Shown piece by piece: positions 7,317 through 16,558 of a stretch of DNA of 64,000 nucleotides. A program made the position numbers and the translations under genes. The notes below the pieces were generated by a model that saw only the letters and a program-made list of their open reading frames with translations, searched no databases and was not told the DNA's origin. The DNA is from Streptomyces sp. CB09001 (GTDB taxonomy: Bacteria > Actinomycetota > Actinomycetes > Streptomycetales > Streptomycetaceae): NCBI RefSeq assembly GCF_003369795.1, contig NZ_CP026730.1, positions 4,145,001-4,209,000 on the forward strand, in the 5' to 3' direction. Every line of letters begins with the position of its first letter. Position 1 is the first letter of the stretch.

Positions 7317-8900
7317 CTAGTCGCCCACCCGGCTGCGGCCCACCGCGTCGTCCACCCCGCCCGCGGGCGCCGGGATCGCGGCCGCCGCGCCGGAGGCGTC
7401 GTCGTCCCCGTCCGTGTTGACGCGCTCGATGATCGCCAGCCGCTCCGGGGTGTCCTCCGGCTTCAGGTAGCCGATCAGGATGTACAGGACCAGCGAGACC
7501 GCCAGCGGGACGGAGACCTGGTACTCCAGGGGCACCCCGCCGTCCACGCTCCAGTTGATCGGGTAGTTGACCAGCCAGAACGCGACCAGACCCAGACCCC
7601 AGCTGGTGAGTGCCGCCGTCGGGCCCGAGCGGCGGAAGGGCCGCAGCAGACCGAGCATCATCGGGATCGCGATCGGGCCCATCAGCCCGGCGACCCACTT
7701 GATCACGACGGTGATGATGTCCTTGAACGTCGGCGAGTCGACCTGCGTCGCCACCGCCATCGAAAGACCGAGGAAGATCACCGTCGTCAGCCGGGCCGCC
7801 AGCAGCCCGGACCGCTGCCCCCAGCCGCGCGCCCGCTTCGACAGCACCGGGGCGACGTCACGGGTGAACACGGCCGCGATGGCGTTCGCGTCCGAGGAGC
7901 ACATGGCCATGGTGTGCGAGAAGAAGCCGACGATGACCAGGCCGAGCAGCCCGTGCGGCAGCAGCTGTTCGGTCATCAGGGCGTACGAGTCGGAACCGTC
8001 CGACTTCTGCGACTCCACCAGCAGCGGTGACATCCACATCGGGAAGAACAGCACCACGGGCCAGACCAGCCACAGCACCGCCGACAGCCGCGCCCCCCGT
8101 GACGCCTCGCGGGCGTCGCGGGTGGCCATGTAGCGCTGGGCCTGGTTGAGCATGCCGCCGTTGTACTCGAAGAGCTTGATGAAGAGGAAGGCCAGCAGGA
8201 ACACCGTTCCGTACGGGCCGACCAGCGGCTTTCCGTGACCCTGGAGGGCGGGCTCGTCCCAGACGCCGAAGAAGCCGCCGTGGTCGCCGAGCTTCAGGAC
8301 CACGGCCACGAACATCGAGACACCGGCCAGCAACTGGATGATGAACTGGCCCAGCTCCGTCAGCGCGTCCGCCCACAGGCCGCCGATCGTGCAGTAGATG
8401 CCCGTGATGACGCCGGTGATCAGGATGCCCTGGTTGAGGCTGATGCCGGTGAAGACCGACAGGAGCGTGGCGATGGCCGCCCACTTCGCGGCCACGTCCA
8501 CGATCTTCAGCAGCATGCCGGACCAGGCCAGCGCCTGCTGGGTGGGCAGGTTGTACCGGTTCTTCAGGTACTCCAGCGGTGAGGCCACGTGCAGCCGTGA
8601 GCGCAGCCGGTTGATGCGCGGCGCGAACAGCTTGGAGCCGATGGCGACGCCGAGTGCGATGGGGAACGACCACGTCACGAAGGACGTGACGCCGTAGGTG
8701 TAGGCGATGCCGGCGTAGCCCGTGAACATCACCGCGCTGTAGCCGGACATGTGGTGCGAGATGCCGGACAGCCACCACGGCATCTTGCCGCCGGCCGTGA
8801 AGAAGTCGCTCACGTCGTCGACACGTTTGTGCGACCAGACACCGATCGCCACCATGACGGCGAAGTAGCCGATGAGCACGGACCAGTCGAGACCGTTCAT
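7317..8900 (-). CDS. Sodium:solute symporter family protein
   Basis: Start ATG 8900 is preceded by GGAAGGGGG. The 527-residue protein has about 13 transmembrane segments. SSF features include the N-terminal DWSVLIGYFAVMVAIGVW, the DFFTAGGKMPWWLSGIS motif following helix 1, and GYSAVMFTGYAGIAYTYG. SSF carriers take up sugars, amino acids, vitamins or organic acids with Na+; residues here do not fix the substrate, though the family branch looks closest to SGLT-like putative sugar or organic acid carriers. It ends with an acidic/Ala-rich tail. Monocistronic, ended by the hairpin at 7253-7284. Confidence 0.85.
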   Translation of the reverse strand: MNGLDWSVLIGYFAVMVAIGVWSHKRVDDVSDFFTAGGKMPWWLSGISHHMSGYSAVMFTGYAGIAYTYGVTSFVTWSFPIALGVAIGSKLFAPRINRLRSRLHVASPLEYLKNRYNLPTQQALAWSGMLLKIVDVAAKWAAIATLLSVFTGISLNQGILITGVITGIYCTIGGLWADALTELGQFIIQLLAGVSMFVAVVLKLGDHGGFFGVWDEPALQGHGKPLVGPYGTVFLLAFLFIKLFEYNGGMLNQAQRYMATRDAREASRGARLSAVLWLVWPVVLFFPMWMSPLLVESQKSDGSDSYALMTEQLLPHGLLGLVIVGFFSHTMAMCSSDANAIAAVFTRDVAPVLSKRARGWGQRSGLLAARLTTVIFLGLSMAVATQVDSPTFKDIITVVIKWVAGLMGPIAIPMMLGLLRPFRRSGPTAALTSWGLGLVAFWLVNYPINWSVDGGVPLEYQVSVPLAVSLVLYILIGYLKPEDTPERLAIIERVNTDGDDDASGAAAAIPAPAGGVDDAVGRSRVGD

Positions 8901-8945
8901 GTGCCCCCTTCCGGGGTCCGCCTTGTGAACTCCGCTCAGCTGGTT

Positions 8946-8992
8946 GGCACTTCGCACGAGCGGGGTAGGGGCGTGGCAGGCCGCGAAGTGCC
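8946..8992. promoter_or_regulatory. Inverted repeat upstream of the symporter gene
   Basis: Perfect 10-bp arms GGCACTTCGC (8946-8955) and GCGAAGTGCC (8983-8992) are separated by 27 nt, starting 46 nt upstream of the symporter start codon. This looks like an operator pair for an unknown regulator. The rest of 8901-9135 holds no convincing ORF. Confidence 0.4.
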
Positions 8993-9135
8993 CGCTCATC
9001 TTTGGTGCGGCGACGCGGGCACGACAAGGAAGCGGAAGGTCAAGAGGGAGTAAAAAGGTTCGGCTTGCTGACCTGTGTTCACCTACATGAACGTCAGCGG
9101 GAGTGGCCGGTGGCTCGATCCGGCCGCCCGGTCCG

Positions 9136-11013
9136 CTACTTCAACTCGTCCGGGCACGGCGTGCCCCGCTTCAGCCCGTACGGCGCCGACAGCCGGTAGG
9201 TGCCCGCCTCGGGCGCGACGAGCGTCGTCCACACGTCGCCGTCGGCGGTCTCCTCGGTCTCCGTCAGACAGCCGTTGACGTTGTCGTACGTCTTCGGCGT
9301 GCCCTCCGGGGCGTCCTTGGAGGCCTCCGTCTCCTGGGGCGGCTCCAGCTTGTTGCCGTCCTCGTCGACGAGGCTCAGCCACGGCGAGTACGGCATCCGG
9401 ACCAGGACGCGGCCGGGCCTGCGCACGTCGATGACCCACTCGTCCTGCTCGGCCCGCTGGACGACCGCGTCGGGCTCCGCCAGCGGCGTCGGGTCGAGCA
9501 CCTGGAACAGCTGCCAGTTGGCGTCGCCCCAGACCTGCTTCAGGTAGGGCAGGCCCCGCTGCAGCAGCTCCCGCTCGCGCTTGCCGCCGTCGCCGTCCGG
9601 CTCGCCCTTGGGCAGCACCACGTAGTGCACCGCCCAGCGCTTCAGCCACTCGTGGTAGTTCGCCGAGTTGAGCGTGTCGTCGTAGAAGAGCGGGTTGCGC
9701 TCCATGTCGGCCTGGCGGGTCCAGCCGCGGGCCAGGTTCACGTACGGCGCGAGCGCCGAGGCCTCCCGGTGGGAGCGCGCCGGCACGGCCTCCACCCGGC
9801 CCTGCCCCGCGCCGACCTCCTGCAGCTCGTTGACGAGCGGCGCCAGCTCGCGCGCCCAGGAGGCGGCGGGCGTGGTGTGGATGATGTCGTCGGCCGACTT
9901 GAAGCCGATCCAGCCCACGAAGCCGACGATCGAGACCACCAGCGCGTACCACTTGCGCGACTTCACCGCCGTGAAAGGCAGCGCCGCCACCAGCGCCACC
10001 CCGGCGAAGAGCATCGGCAGCCGCGTGATGTTGGAGCCGATCTGCGAGCTGATCAGCCAGACCAGCAGCACGGACAGGCCGTAGACCGCCGACGTGATCC
10101 GCACCGTCTTCCAGGTGCTCGGTACGAACCAGTAGATCAGGCCCGCGTACACGATCGGCAGCACCGCCGAGCCGAACCCCATCGGCTGCGTGCCGGAGAA
10201 GGGGAACAGCACGGCCGACAGCGCGACGACCACGCTCGGGGCCACACCCAGCGCCCAGGCCCCCGGGCGGCGCTTCTGCAGGAACAGGGCGACCGCCACC
10301 AGGCCCACGAACAGACCCGAGACCGGCGAGGCCATCGTGGACAGCGCGGCCAGCGGCGCCGCGCACAGCCCCTTGGCCCAGCGCTCGTGCCGCCACCTGT
10401 GGGGCCAGCAGAACACCGCGGCGACCGCGCCCAGACCGAACATCATGCCGAGCCCGAACGTCACCCGCCCCGACACCGCGTTGCCCAGCAGCGCGAAGAG
10501 CCCCGCAAGCGACGCCCACAGCGGATTGCGGACCACCCGGCTGCGGATCAGGATCATCGTCAGCAGCCCGGCCGACACCGTGCCCGCGATCATCATCGTG
10601 GTGCGCACGCCGAGCACCGACATCAGGTACGGCGAGATCACGCTGTACGACACCGGGTGCATGCCGCCGTACCAGGCGAGGTTGTACGCCGAGGCCGGGT
10701 GCCGGCCGACGAACTCGGCCCACGCGTCCTGCGCCGCGAGGTCGCCGCCGCTGTTCGCGAACGTGAAGAACCACACTATGTGGAGCACCCCGGCCAGGGC
10801 GGTCACGGACAGCACCGGATGGCGCAGCATGCGCTCGCGCAGGGCCAGGAAGGCGGCGTTCACCGCCGAGGGCGCTTCCGGCTCGGCGGGAGGCCGCCGC
10901 CCGGCGGGCCGGGTTTCACCGTCGTCCCTGCGGGGCGCGGGCACACGTGGTCGCGGGTCGGCTCCCGAACCCGGATCGGCGTCGTCGGCGCGTGTCGGCT
11001 CCGCAGTGGCCAC
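9136..11013 (-). CDS. Large polytopic membrane protein, GT-C-like architecture
   Basis: I chose GTG 11013, preceded by GGGGAG about 10 nt upstream; an ATG at 11067 is in frame but has no binding site. About 625 residues: a Pro/Arg/Asp-rich cytoplasmic N terminus (about 55 residues), then roughly ten or eleven hydrophobic helices up to about residue 390, and a soluble C-terminal region of about 230 residues containing MPYSPWLSLVDEDGNKL. A first loop after helix 1 (SGGDLAAQDAWAEFV) and the overall plan resemble GT-C polyprenyl-dependent glycosyltransferases, but no definitive catalytic motif was identified. Function is open. Upstream lies the hairpin that ends the carboxypeptidase gene. Confidence 0.65.
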   Translation of the reverse strand: MATAEPTRADDADPGSGADPRPRVPAPRRDDGETRPAGRRPPAEPEAPSAVNAAFLALRERMLRHPVLSVTALAGVLHIVWFFTFANSGGDLAAQDAWAEFVGRHPASAYNLAWYGGMHPVSYSVISPYLMSVLGVRTTMMIAGTVSAGLLTMILIRSRVVRNPLWASLAGLFALLGNAVSGRVTFGLGMMFGLGAVAAVFCWPHRWRHERWAKGLCAAPLAALSTMASPVSGLFVGLVAVALFLQKRRPGAWALGVAPSVVVALSAVLFPFSGTQPMGFGSAVLPIVYAGLIYWFVPSTWKTVRITSAVYGLSVLLVWLISSQIGSNITRLPMLFAGVALVAALPFTAVKSRKWYALVVSIVGFVGWIGFKSADDIIHTTPAASWARELAPLVNELQEVGAGQGRVEAVPARSHREASALAPYVNLARGWTRQADMERNPLFYDDTLNSANYHEWLKRWAVHYVVLPKGEPDGDGGKRERELLQRGLPYLKQVWGDANWQLFQVLDPTPLAEPDAVVQRAEQDEWVIDVRRPGRVLVRMPYSPWLSLVDEDGNKLEPPQETEASKDAPEGTPKTYDNVNGCLTETEETADGDVWTTLVAPEAGTYRLSAPYGLKRGTPCPDELK

Positions 11014-11162
11014 CTGAAGGCACTCCCCGTGTCCCGTCTTCTTCTTTGGGCCGTGTCCCGTTCCCACGACCGGCGACTGCCCCGTTTGGCGACGCTAGCA
11101 CGCGCCCCCGCACCGCTGCCTCCTCCCTTTCGGGACCCTCACAGCACCTCCGGGGACGCGAA

Positions 11163-11192
11163 CGCCCCCGCGGCCGGACGACCGCGGGGGCG
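11163..11192 (-). terminator. Terminator after the D-Ala-D-Ala carboxypeptidase gene
   Basis: Perfect 11-bp arms (11163-11173 and 11182-11192) with an 8-nt loop form a very GC-rich stem 41 nt beyond the stop codon of the minus-strand carboxypeptidase gene. Confidence 0.75.
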
Positions 11193-11232
11193 GGGAGCGC
11201 GGGGTGTCGCCGCGGCCCGGACGGGCCGGACG

Positions 11233-14013
11233 TCAGCCCAGGCGGGTCAGCTTGGCCGACAGGCCGGGCTCGACGAGGTCGTCCCCCAGGGCCACCGGTA
11301 CCTTCACCGCGCCGCTGGTGCCGCCGTCGCCGACCGTGAGGGTGCCGACCTTGGTACCGGCCTTCGCGGTGTGCGGCACCTCGTCCGCGTCGAAGGTCAG
11401 CTTCACGGTCAGTCCGCCCCAGCCGACGGCCTTGACGTCCTTGGTGGCGACGACCGGCGTCCGGCCGCCGAGGCCGTCGTCGACGTACCCGACGACGCTT
11501 CCCTTCTTCAGGAGCGTCGACGACTGCAGGGTGTCCTGCGCGGCCCGGATCAGCTCGTCGCTGGAGTCCAGCGCCGCGGCGAGAATGCCCCCGCCGACGT
11601 CCGGCTGGCGCACCACGGCCCCGACGATGGTCCGGGTCTCGCCGCCGACCTTTTTCTGCGCGGCGAAGACGAGGTTGCCGAGCGCGGAGGTGGTGGTGCC
11701 GGTCTTGATGCCGACGACGCCGTTGTGACCGACCAACTGGTTCCAGTTGCCGTGGTTCTCGCCCTTGTAGTCGTTGTACGACATCATCGCGGCGACCTCG
11801 CGGAAGGCGGGATCCTTCATCGCCGCCTTGGCCAGCTTCACCTGGTCCACGGCCGTGCTCACCGTCGTGTTGTTCAGCCCCGACGGGTCGGTGTACGTCG
11901 TGTTGGTCATGCCGAGGTCCTTGGCGGCGGTGTTCATCTTCTCCACGAACGCCTTCTCCGACCCCGCGTCCCAGCGGGCGAGGAGACGCGCCACGTTGTT
12001 CGCGGACGCGATCAGGATGGCCTGCAGGGCCTCGCGCTGGGAGATCGAGTCGCCCGCGAAGACGTTGACCGTCGACTCCTGACCGGCCTGCGACTGGTCC
12101 TCGGCCGCCTGGTCGATCTTGATCTTCGGGCCTTCGGCGCCGCTCTTGAGCGGGTGGTCGCGCAGGACGACGTACGCGGTCATGACCTTGGCCACGCTCG
12201 CGATCGGCACCGGCTTCTGGTCGCCGGACGAACCGAACGAGCCGATGCCCTGCACGTCGAGCGCGGCCTGACCGCTCTCGGGCCACGGGATCTGCGGCTT
12301 GCCGCCGTCGAACGAGAAGCTGTCCTGCGCCGTGAGGTCGAGGGTCGGCGCGGGCAGCGGGCGCATGGACTGCACGACACCGAAGATGATCACCAGCAGG
12401 ACGACCAGCGGCGTCCAGATCTTGACCCGGCGCACCGTCGTCCGCAGCGGGGTCTCCGGCGGCGGCGGGGTGTTCGTCAGCTCCGCCAGCAGGTCCAGCG
12501 GCGGCTTGGGCGGCAGCGGCTGCTGCGTGGTCCGGTCGGGCCCGACGTGCGACCTGGCGGCGGTCACTCCCGTACGGGGTGCCTGCGACGCCTTCGGAGC
12601 GTCGCCGGGGGGCGTCTGGGACCCCGGGGGCTTGCGGGTCGCCGGTTCGTCCGGGTTCCGCAATGCCACGAACTTGCTGGTCCGCTCGGCGTCGCCCTCG
12701 GGCCGCGCGGGGGCGTCGCTCTTCCGTCCGGCCTTCTTGGCGGCGGAGGCGGCGTCCCCCAGCTTCAGCATGGTCGTCGGCTGGTCGACCGCGGGCCTGC
12801 CCAGCCGCGGCGCCTTGAACACGGCGGTGGGCTGATCGACCGGCGGGGGGCCGTCACCGGTGTCGGTGTCGGGGTCGCGGCCGGATGCCGCCTGCGCGTC
12901 GGGGGCCGCCTTGGGGTCCGCCTTCGGATCCGGGCCCGTGTCCGCGCCGGAGCCCGTGGCGGGGCCGTCGCCGTCGTCGGTGTCGGGGTCGCGGCCGGAT
13001 GCCGCCTGCGTGTCGGGGCCCGGCTTGGGGTCCGGGCCCGCGTCCGTGTCGGAGTCGCCGTCGCGGCCGGACGCCGCCTTGGGGTCCGCCTTCGCGTCCG
13101 GGGCCGGGCCTGTGTCCGTGTCGGAGCCTGTGGCGGGGCCGTCGTCGCCGTTGGTGTCGGGGTCGCCGTCGGGGTCGCGGTCGGATGCCGCCTGCGCGTC
13201 GGGGGCCGGCTTGGGGTCCGCCTTGGAGGCCGGGTCCGCCTTCGGGTCCGGGGCCGGGCCCGTGTCCTCGCCGGAGTCCGAGGCGGTGGTGGCGTCGGCT
13301 TCGGTGTCCGTGTCCGGGTCGGCTTCGGCGGACGATCTCTCGTCCCCGTCCGATGCGGAGCCCGCGTCCGGGCCCGCGCCGGATGCGCCGTCGGCGGCGT
13401 CCCCGGCGGCCTGCTCGGCCCTCTCGGTGTCCTCGGACGCCTCCGTGTCCTCGCCCTCGTCGCCCTCGTCGCCGTTCCGCGAAGACTCCTCCGCGTCCGG
13501 CGTGTCCTCGAGCCGCGCGTTGGCGGCGGCACGCTCGTCCGCGGTGGCCACCCAGGCCGCGACGGCGTCCCGGAGCCGGCCGTCGTTCCCCGCGGCGGGC
13601 GCCACGGCGTCGCCCTCGGAGCCGTCGGGGCGTTCGGACCTCTCCGGAGCGGCGGGGGCGTCCGACGACGCGTCGGCCGCCCCGGCGGCGTCGTCCTCGC
13701 CTGAGGCCTCCGGTTCCGGTTCCGGTTCCGGCTCACGGACCGACAACACGCGGGTGGCCGTGTCCACGCCGCCACCGGACCCGGACCCCGCGGACCCCGC
13801 GGAGCGCTTCGCGTCCTCCCGGGCCACCGCCAGCCGCGGATCACGCCGCTCGCCCGCCCCGGTCCTGGCTTCGGGAACCGGACCCGCGCTCCCCGACGTC
13901 GGTTCTTCCGACGACTCGCGCTGCTTCGAACTGTCGGGGGACTCGCCCGCCACCGATGCCTCCTCCATGCGCCGCACGTCCTGTGCGCGCTGCCGAACCC
14001 GTACCGAAACCAT
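11233..14013 (-). CDS. D-alanyl-D-alanine carboxypeptidase (S11) with long acidic cytoplasmic region
   Basis: The 926-residue protein starts at ATG 14013 (ATG 13968 is an alternative; neither has a strong site). The first half, about residues 15-490, is low-complexity Asp/Ala/Pro/Gly/Lys sequence with repeating PDPKADPKAAPDAQAASGRDPD units. A single helix (about 530-550, IWTPLVVLLVIIFGVVQSM) precedes a peptidase S11 domain with SVAKVM (SxxK), SANN (SxN) and KTGTT (KTG). The enzyme trims the terminal D-Ala of peptidoglycan stem peptides outside the membrane. A tail of this length on the inner side is unusual; S11 enzymes are usually about 400 residues. Confidence 0.88.
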   Translation of the reverse strand: MVSVRVRQRAQDVRRMEEASVAGESPDSSKQRESSEEPTSGSAGPVPEARTGAGERRDPRLAVAREDAKRSAGSAGSGSGGGVDTATRVLSVREPEPEPEPEASGEDDAAGAADASSDAPAAPERSERPDGSEGDAVAPAAGNDGRLRDAVAAWVATADERAAANARLEDTPDAEESSRNGDEGDEGEDTEASEDTERAEQAAGDAADGASGAGPDAGSASDGDERSSAEADPDTDTEADATTASDSGEDTGPAPDPKADPASKADPKPAPDAQAASDRDPDGDPDTNGDDGPATGSDTDTGPAPDAKADPKAASGRDGDSDTDAGPDPKPGPDTQAASGRDPDTDDGDGPATGSGADTGPDPKADPKAAPDAQAASGRDPDTDTGDGPPPVDQPTAVFKAPRLGRPAVDQPTTMLKLGDAASAAKKAGRKSDAPARPEGDAERTSKFVALRNPDEPATRKPPGSQTPPGDAPKASQAPRTGVTAARSHVGPDRTTQQPLPPKPPLDLLAELTNTPPPPETPLRTTVRRVKIWTPLVVLLVIIFGVVQSMRPLPAPTLDLTAQDSFSFDGGKPQIPWPESGQAALDVQGIGSFGSSGDQKPVPIASVAKVMTAYVVLRDHPLKSGAEGPKIKIDQAAEDQSQAGQESTVNVFAGDSISQREALQAILIASANNVARLLARWDAGSEKAFVEKMNTAAKDLGMTNTTYTDPSGLNNTTVSTAVDQVKLAKAAMKDPAFREVAAMMSYNDYKGENHGNWNQLVGHNGVVGIKTGTTTSALGNLVFAAQKKVGGETRTIVGAVVRQPDVGGGILAAALDSSDELIRAAQDTLQSSTLLKKGSVVGYVDDGLGGRTPVVATKDVKAVGWGGLTVKLTFDADEVPHTAKAGTKVGTLTVGDGGTSGAVKVPVALGDDLVEPGLSAKLTRLG

Positions 14014-14157
14014 TTACCAGTGTCCTGTGTACGGGTGGAACCCACGCGGAAGACGAGAACGACATACCTACTGGTTCCACTACGAAGCGGTCACGCACCC
14101 TCGACAGACCAATGTGAGAGGGGTCACCCTGTCTGTCATCCACGCGGGGAGGCATGG

Positions 14158-14916
14158 ATGGGCAGGAGCCGCAGAACACTTCCGGAGGAGCTTCTGCTGC
14201 TGGCGTTGGACCCGACCACGGGTACCACCGCACAGCCGCAGTCGCTCGACCTCGGTCTGGCCGGAGCACAGCTGGTGGAGCTGGCGCTGGCCGGACGTAT
14301 AGCCCCAGACGGGGATCGTATCGCCGTGGTGGCCCCACGGCCGACAGGAGATCCAACACTCGACTGCGCGTTGGAGTTGCTGCGAAGGCGTGGCGCTCCC
14401 GTACGGGCGGTCAACTGGATCGGCGGGCCCCGCCTGGGGCTGCGCCAGACCTATCTCTCGCATCTGGAGCGATGCGGCATGGTGCATGCCGTGGAGGGCC
14501 AGATGTGCGGGGTGCTGCCGACGACTCGCTACCAGGCGACGGACACGGCGATCAGCAGGGAGATCAAGGCCCGGCTGGACTCGGCGATCCGCACCGGCGT
14601 CCCGCCGGACCCGCGGACCGCGGCGCTCGCCGCGCTGGCCCACGCGGTCGGACTCGGCAAGCACCTCTACCCGGGCAACGAAGGACGCTCGTCGCGGTCC
14701 CGGCTGCGGGACCTCATCAGGCACGACCCCATGGGCGGTCTGGTGGCGCACGCGGTGATGGACGTCCAGAACGGCGCTGCGGCACAGCCACGCCGCAGTC
14801 CGGCCCCGGCCGGCCGCCAGGCCCCGGGACCGGGGGCCAGGCCGGCCCCGGAACCCGCCCGCGGTGTTCCGGCGCAACCGCGCCACGGATCCATGGCGCG
14901 GGCGGTGGCCCACTAG
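14158..14916 (+). CDS. GPP34 (GOLPH3/VPS74-like) protein
   Basis: Start ATG 14158 follows GGGGAGG at 14146-14152. The 252-residue protein opens with GRSRRTLPEELLLLALDPTTG, the characteristic GPP34 start, and keeps LGLAGAQLVELALAGRIA. In eukaryotes the fold binds phosphatidylinositol-4-phosphate and retains Golgi glycosyltransferases. In actinomycetes many paralogs exist and their role is not established. The C-terminal 45 residues are Pro/Ala/Arg-rich and probably unstructured. It is divergent from the carboxypeptidase gene. Confidence 0.9.
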   Translation: MGRSRRTLPEELLLLALDPTTGTTAQPQSLDLGLAGAQLVELALAGRIAPDGDRIAVVAPRPTGDPTLDCALELLRRRGAPVRAVNWIGGPRLGLRQTYLSHLERCGMVHAVEGQMCGVLPTTRYQATDTAISREIKARLDSAIRTGVPPDPRTAALAALAHAVGLGKHLYPGNEGRSSRSRLRDLIRHDPMGGLVAHAVMDVQNGAAAQPRRSPAPAGRQAPGPGARPAPEPARGVPAQPRHGSMARAVAH

Positions 14917-15239
14917 CCCGACGAGCGCACCGCACCACGCACACATCGCACACCACCGCACCGCACCACAGCACCGCCGCACCGCCAGTCCCCAAGCCCG
15001 GTCACGGGAGCCGCAGGTCCGCGTGGGGCGGCGGAGCCGACCGCACGTCCGGCCTACCCGGACCGCGGAAAGGTTCCGCCGCCCCACGCGGCCGCATGCG
15101 GGGGTGGCGCCCCGAACTGGCGTGTACGCGGCGCATATCGACCGTTTCCCAGCGGTAGAAAGCACCTTGGTGGCAGTCTGCTCAGCAGCAGATACACAAA
15201 GTGGCAAGTATGAGTCACGCAGCCGGAGGTGCACGTCCC

Positions 15240-16097
15240 GTGGCGTCGAGTGTCAATCCCACCGTAAGGCGGCGTCGGCTGGGCCAGGAGCTGCGCCGGC
15301 TCCGTGAGCTCAAGGGCATGACGGCCGAGGAGGTCGCCGAGCGGCTGCTGGTCTCGCAGTCGAAGATCAGCCGCCTGGAGAACGGCCGGCGCAGCATCAG
15401 CCAGCGGGACGTCCGCGACCTGTGCGGGGTGTACGAGGTCGAGGACCAGCGGATCGTCGACTCGCTGATGCAGATGGCGAAGGACTCGCGCCAGCAGGGC
15501 TGGTGGCACGCCTTCGGGGACATCCCGTACAGCGTCTACATCGGCCTGGAGACCGACGCCGAGTCGCTGCGGACCTACGAACCGCAGATCATCACCGGCC
15601 TGTTGCAGACCCGGCCCTACGCCGAGGCCCTGATCCAGGGCGCGTTGCCCGAGACGTCCGTCGCCGACGTCGAGAAACGCGTGCAGGTCCGCATACGGCG
15701 GCAGGAACGCATCTCCGCCGACCACAACCCGCTGCGACTGTGGGTGGTCCTCGACGAGGCCAGCCTGCGCCGGACGGTGGGCAGCAGGCAGGTGATGCGG
15801 GAGCAGCTGGAGCACGTCGCCGAGATGTCGCAGCTGCCGCACATCACCGTGCAGGTGCTGCCCTTCGACGTCGGGGCGCACCCCGGTATCAACGGCCAGT
15901 ACTCCATCCTGGAGTTCGCGGACACGGCCGACTCCAGCGTGGTGTACATCGAGGGCGTGACCAGCGACCTGTATCTGGAGAAGGCGCCGGACGTGCAGAA
16001 GTACACGGTGATGTACGAGCATCTGCGGGCCCAGGCCCTGAACGTGGAGCAGTCGAGGCAGCGCATCGAGGACGTGGCGAAGGAATACGCACGCTGA
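15240..16097 (+). CDS. scr1: XRE/DUF5753 regulator, Scr1-like
   Basis: I chose GTG 15240 because GGAGGTGC lies 7-8 nt upstream; ATG 15210 and GTG 15201 are weaker. The 285-residue protein has a HTH (about residues 14-70, MTAEEVAERLLVSQSKISRLENGRRSISQRD) and a DUF5753 domain (about 95-280, QIITGLLQTRPYAEAL). From memory it matches SCO4441/Scr1 of S. coelicolor, which with the DUF397 protein Scr2 forms a pair reported to activate antibiotic production. The next gene is the DUF397 partner. A 323-nt intergenic region upstream (14917-15239) holds no other convincing gene. Confidence 0.9.
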   Translation: MASSVNPTVRRRRLGQELRRLRELKGMTAEEVAERLLVSQSKISRLENGRRSISQRDVRDLCGVYEVEDQRIVDSLMQMAKDSRQQGWWHAFGDIPYSVYIGLETDAESLRTYEPQIITGLLQTRPYAEALIQGALPETSVADVEKRVQVRIRRQERISADHNPLRLWVVLDEASLRRTVGSRQVMREQLEHVAEMSQLPHITVQVLPFDVGAHPGINGQYSILEFADTADSSVVYIEGVTSDLYLEKAPDVQKYTVMYEHLRAQALNVEQSRQRIEDVAKEYAR

Positions 16098-16271
16098 GGG
16101 GTGCGGCATGGTACACCCCTGCCGCGATGTACTGGAAGACTCGCCGGGAATATGCCATCCGGTCGAGTGAATGGCTGCTCCGTACGGAGAGGCCAGCGAG
16201 TAGCGTCGATCACGCCAAAGATCACACGTCATTGGCGTAAACCACACTCGCGACTCGCCATCGGAGCAGAC

Positions 16272-16463
16272 ATGGCAATTCTTCAGGGCGCCCAGGAATC
16301 GTGGACCAAGTCCTCCTACTCCGGAGGAAACGGCGCATGCGTCGAGGTCCGGTCACCGGTCGTGGCGGCGCTCGCCGTCCGCGACTCCAAGGTGACCGGC
16401 GGACCGGTCCTCGCGTTCCCCGCCGACGCGTGGACCGCCTTCGTGACCTCGGTCAAGGAGTAA
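16272..16463 (+). CDS. scr2: DUF397 protein, Scr2-like
   Basis: ATG 16272 is preceded by GGAG at 16263-16266. The 63-residue protein has WTKSSYSGGNGACVEVRSP, LAVRDSK and a FPADAWTAFVTSV end, the DUF397 consensus. It lies 174 nt after the XRE gene in the same orientation, so unlike the pair at 1553-2553 it is not translationally overlapped and may have its own promoter. From memory this is SCO4442/Scr2, the co-regulator of Scr1. No enzymatic motif is present. Confidence 0.88.
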   Translation: MAILQGAQESWTKSSYSGGNGACVEVRSPVVAALAVRDSKVTGGPVLAFPADAWTAFVTSVKE

Positions 16464-16501
16464 CGCCGCCACGCGTCACTCCCGCCGGTACCACCGACGG
16501 A

Positions 16502-16538
16502 GCCCTCTCGACCAGTTCGCCGACCTTGCCGAGAGGGC
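16502..16538. terminator. Terminator between the DUF397 and MerR genes
   Basis: Perfect 9-bp arms (16502-16510 and 16530-16538) with a 19-nt loop lie between two convergent genes and could serve both. Confidence 0.6.
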
Positions 16539-16558
16539 GCCCGCCGGCCCGGTTCAGC

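Noticed and set aside
9103..13704. A plus-strand open frame of about 1,530 codons across the membrane-protein and carboxypeptidase region
   Set aside because: It is antisense to two well-supported genes, has low-complexity Arg/Gly/Val composition, and no domain motif or binding site.
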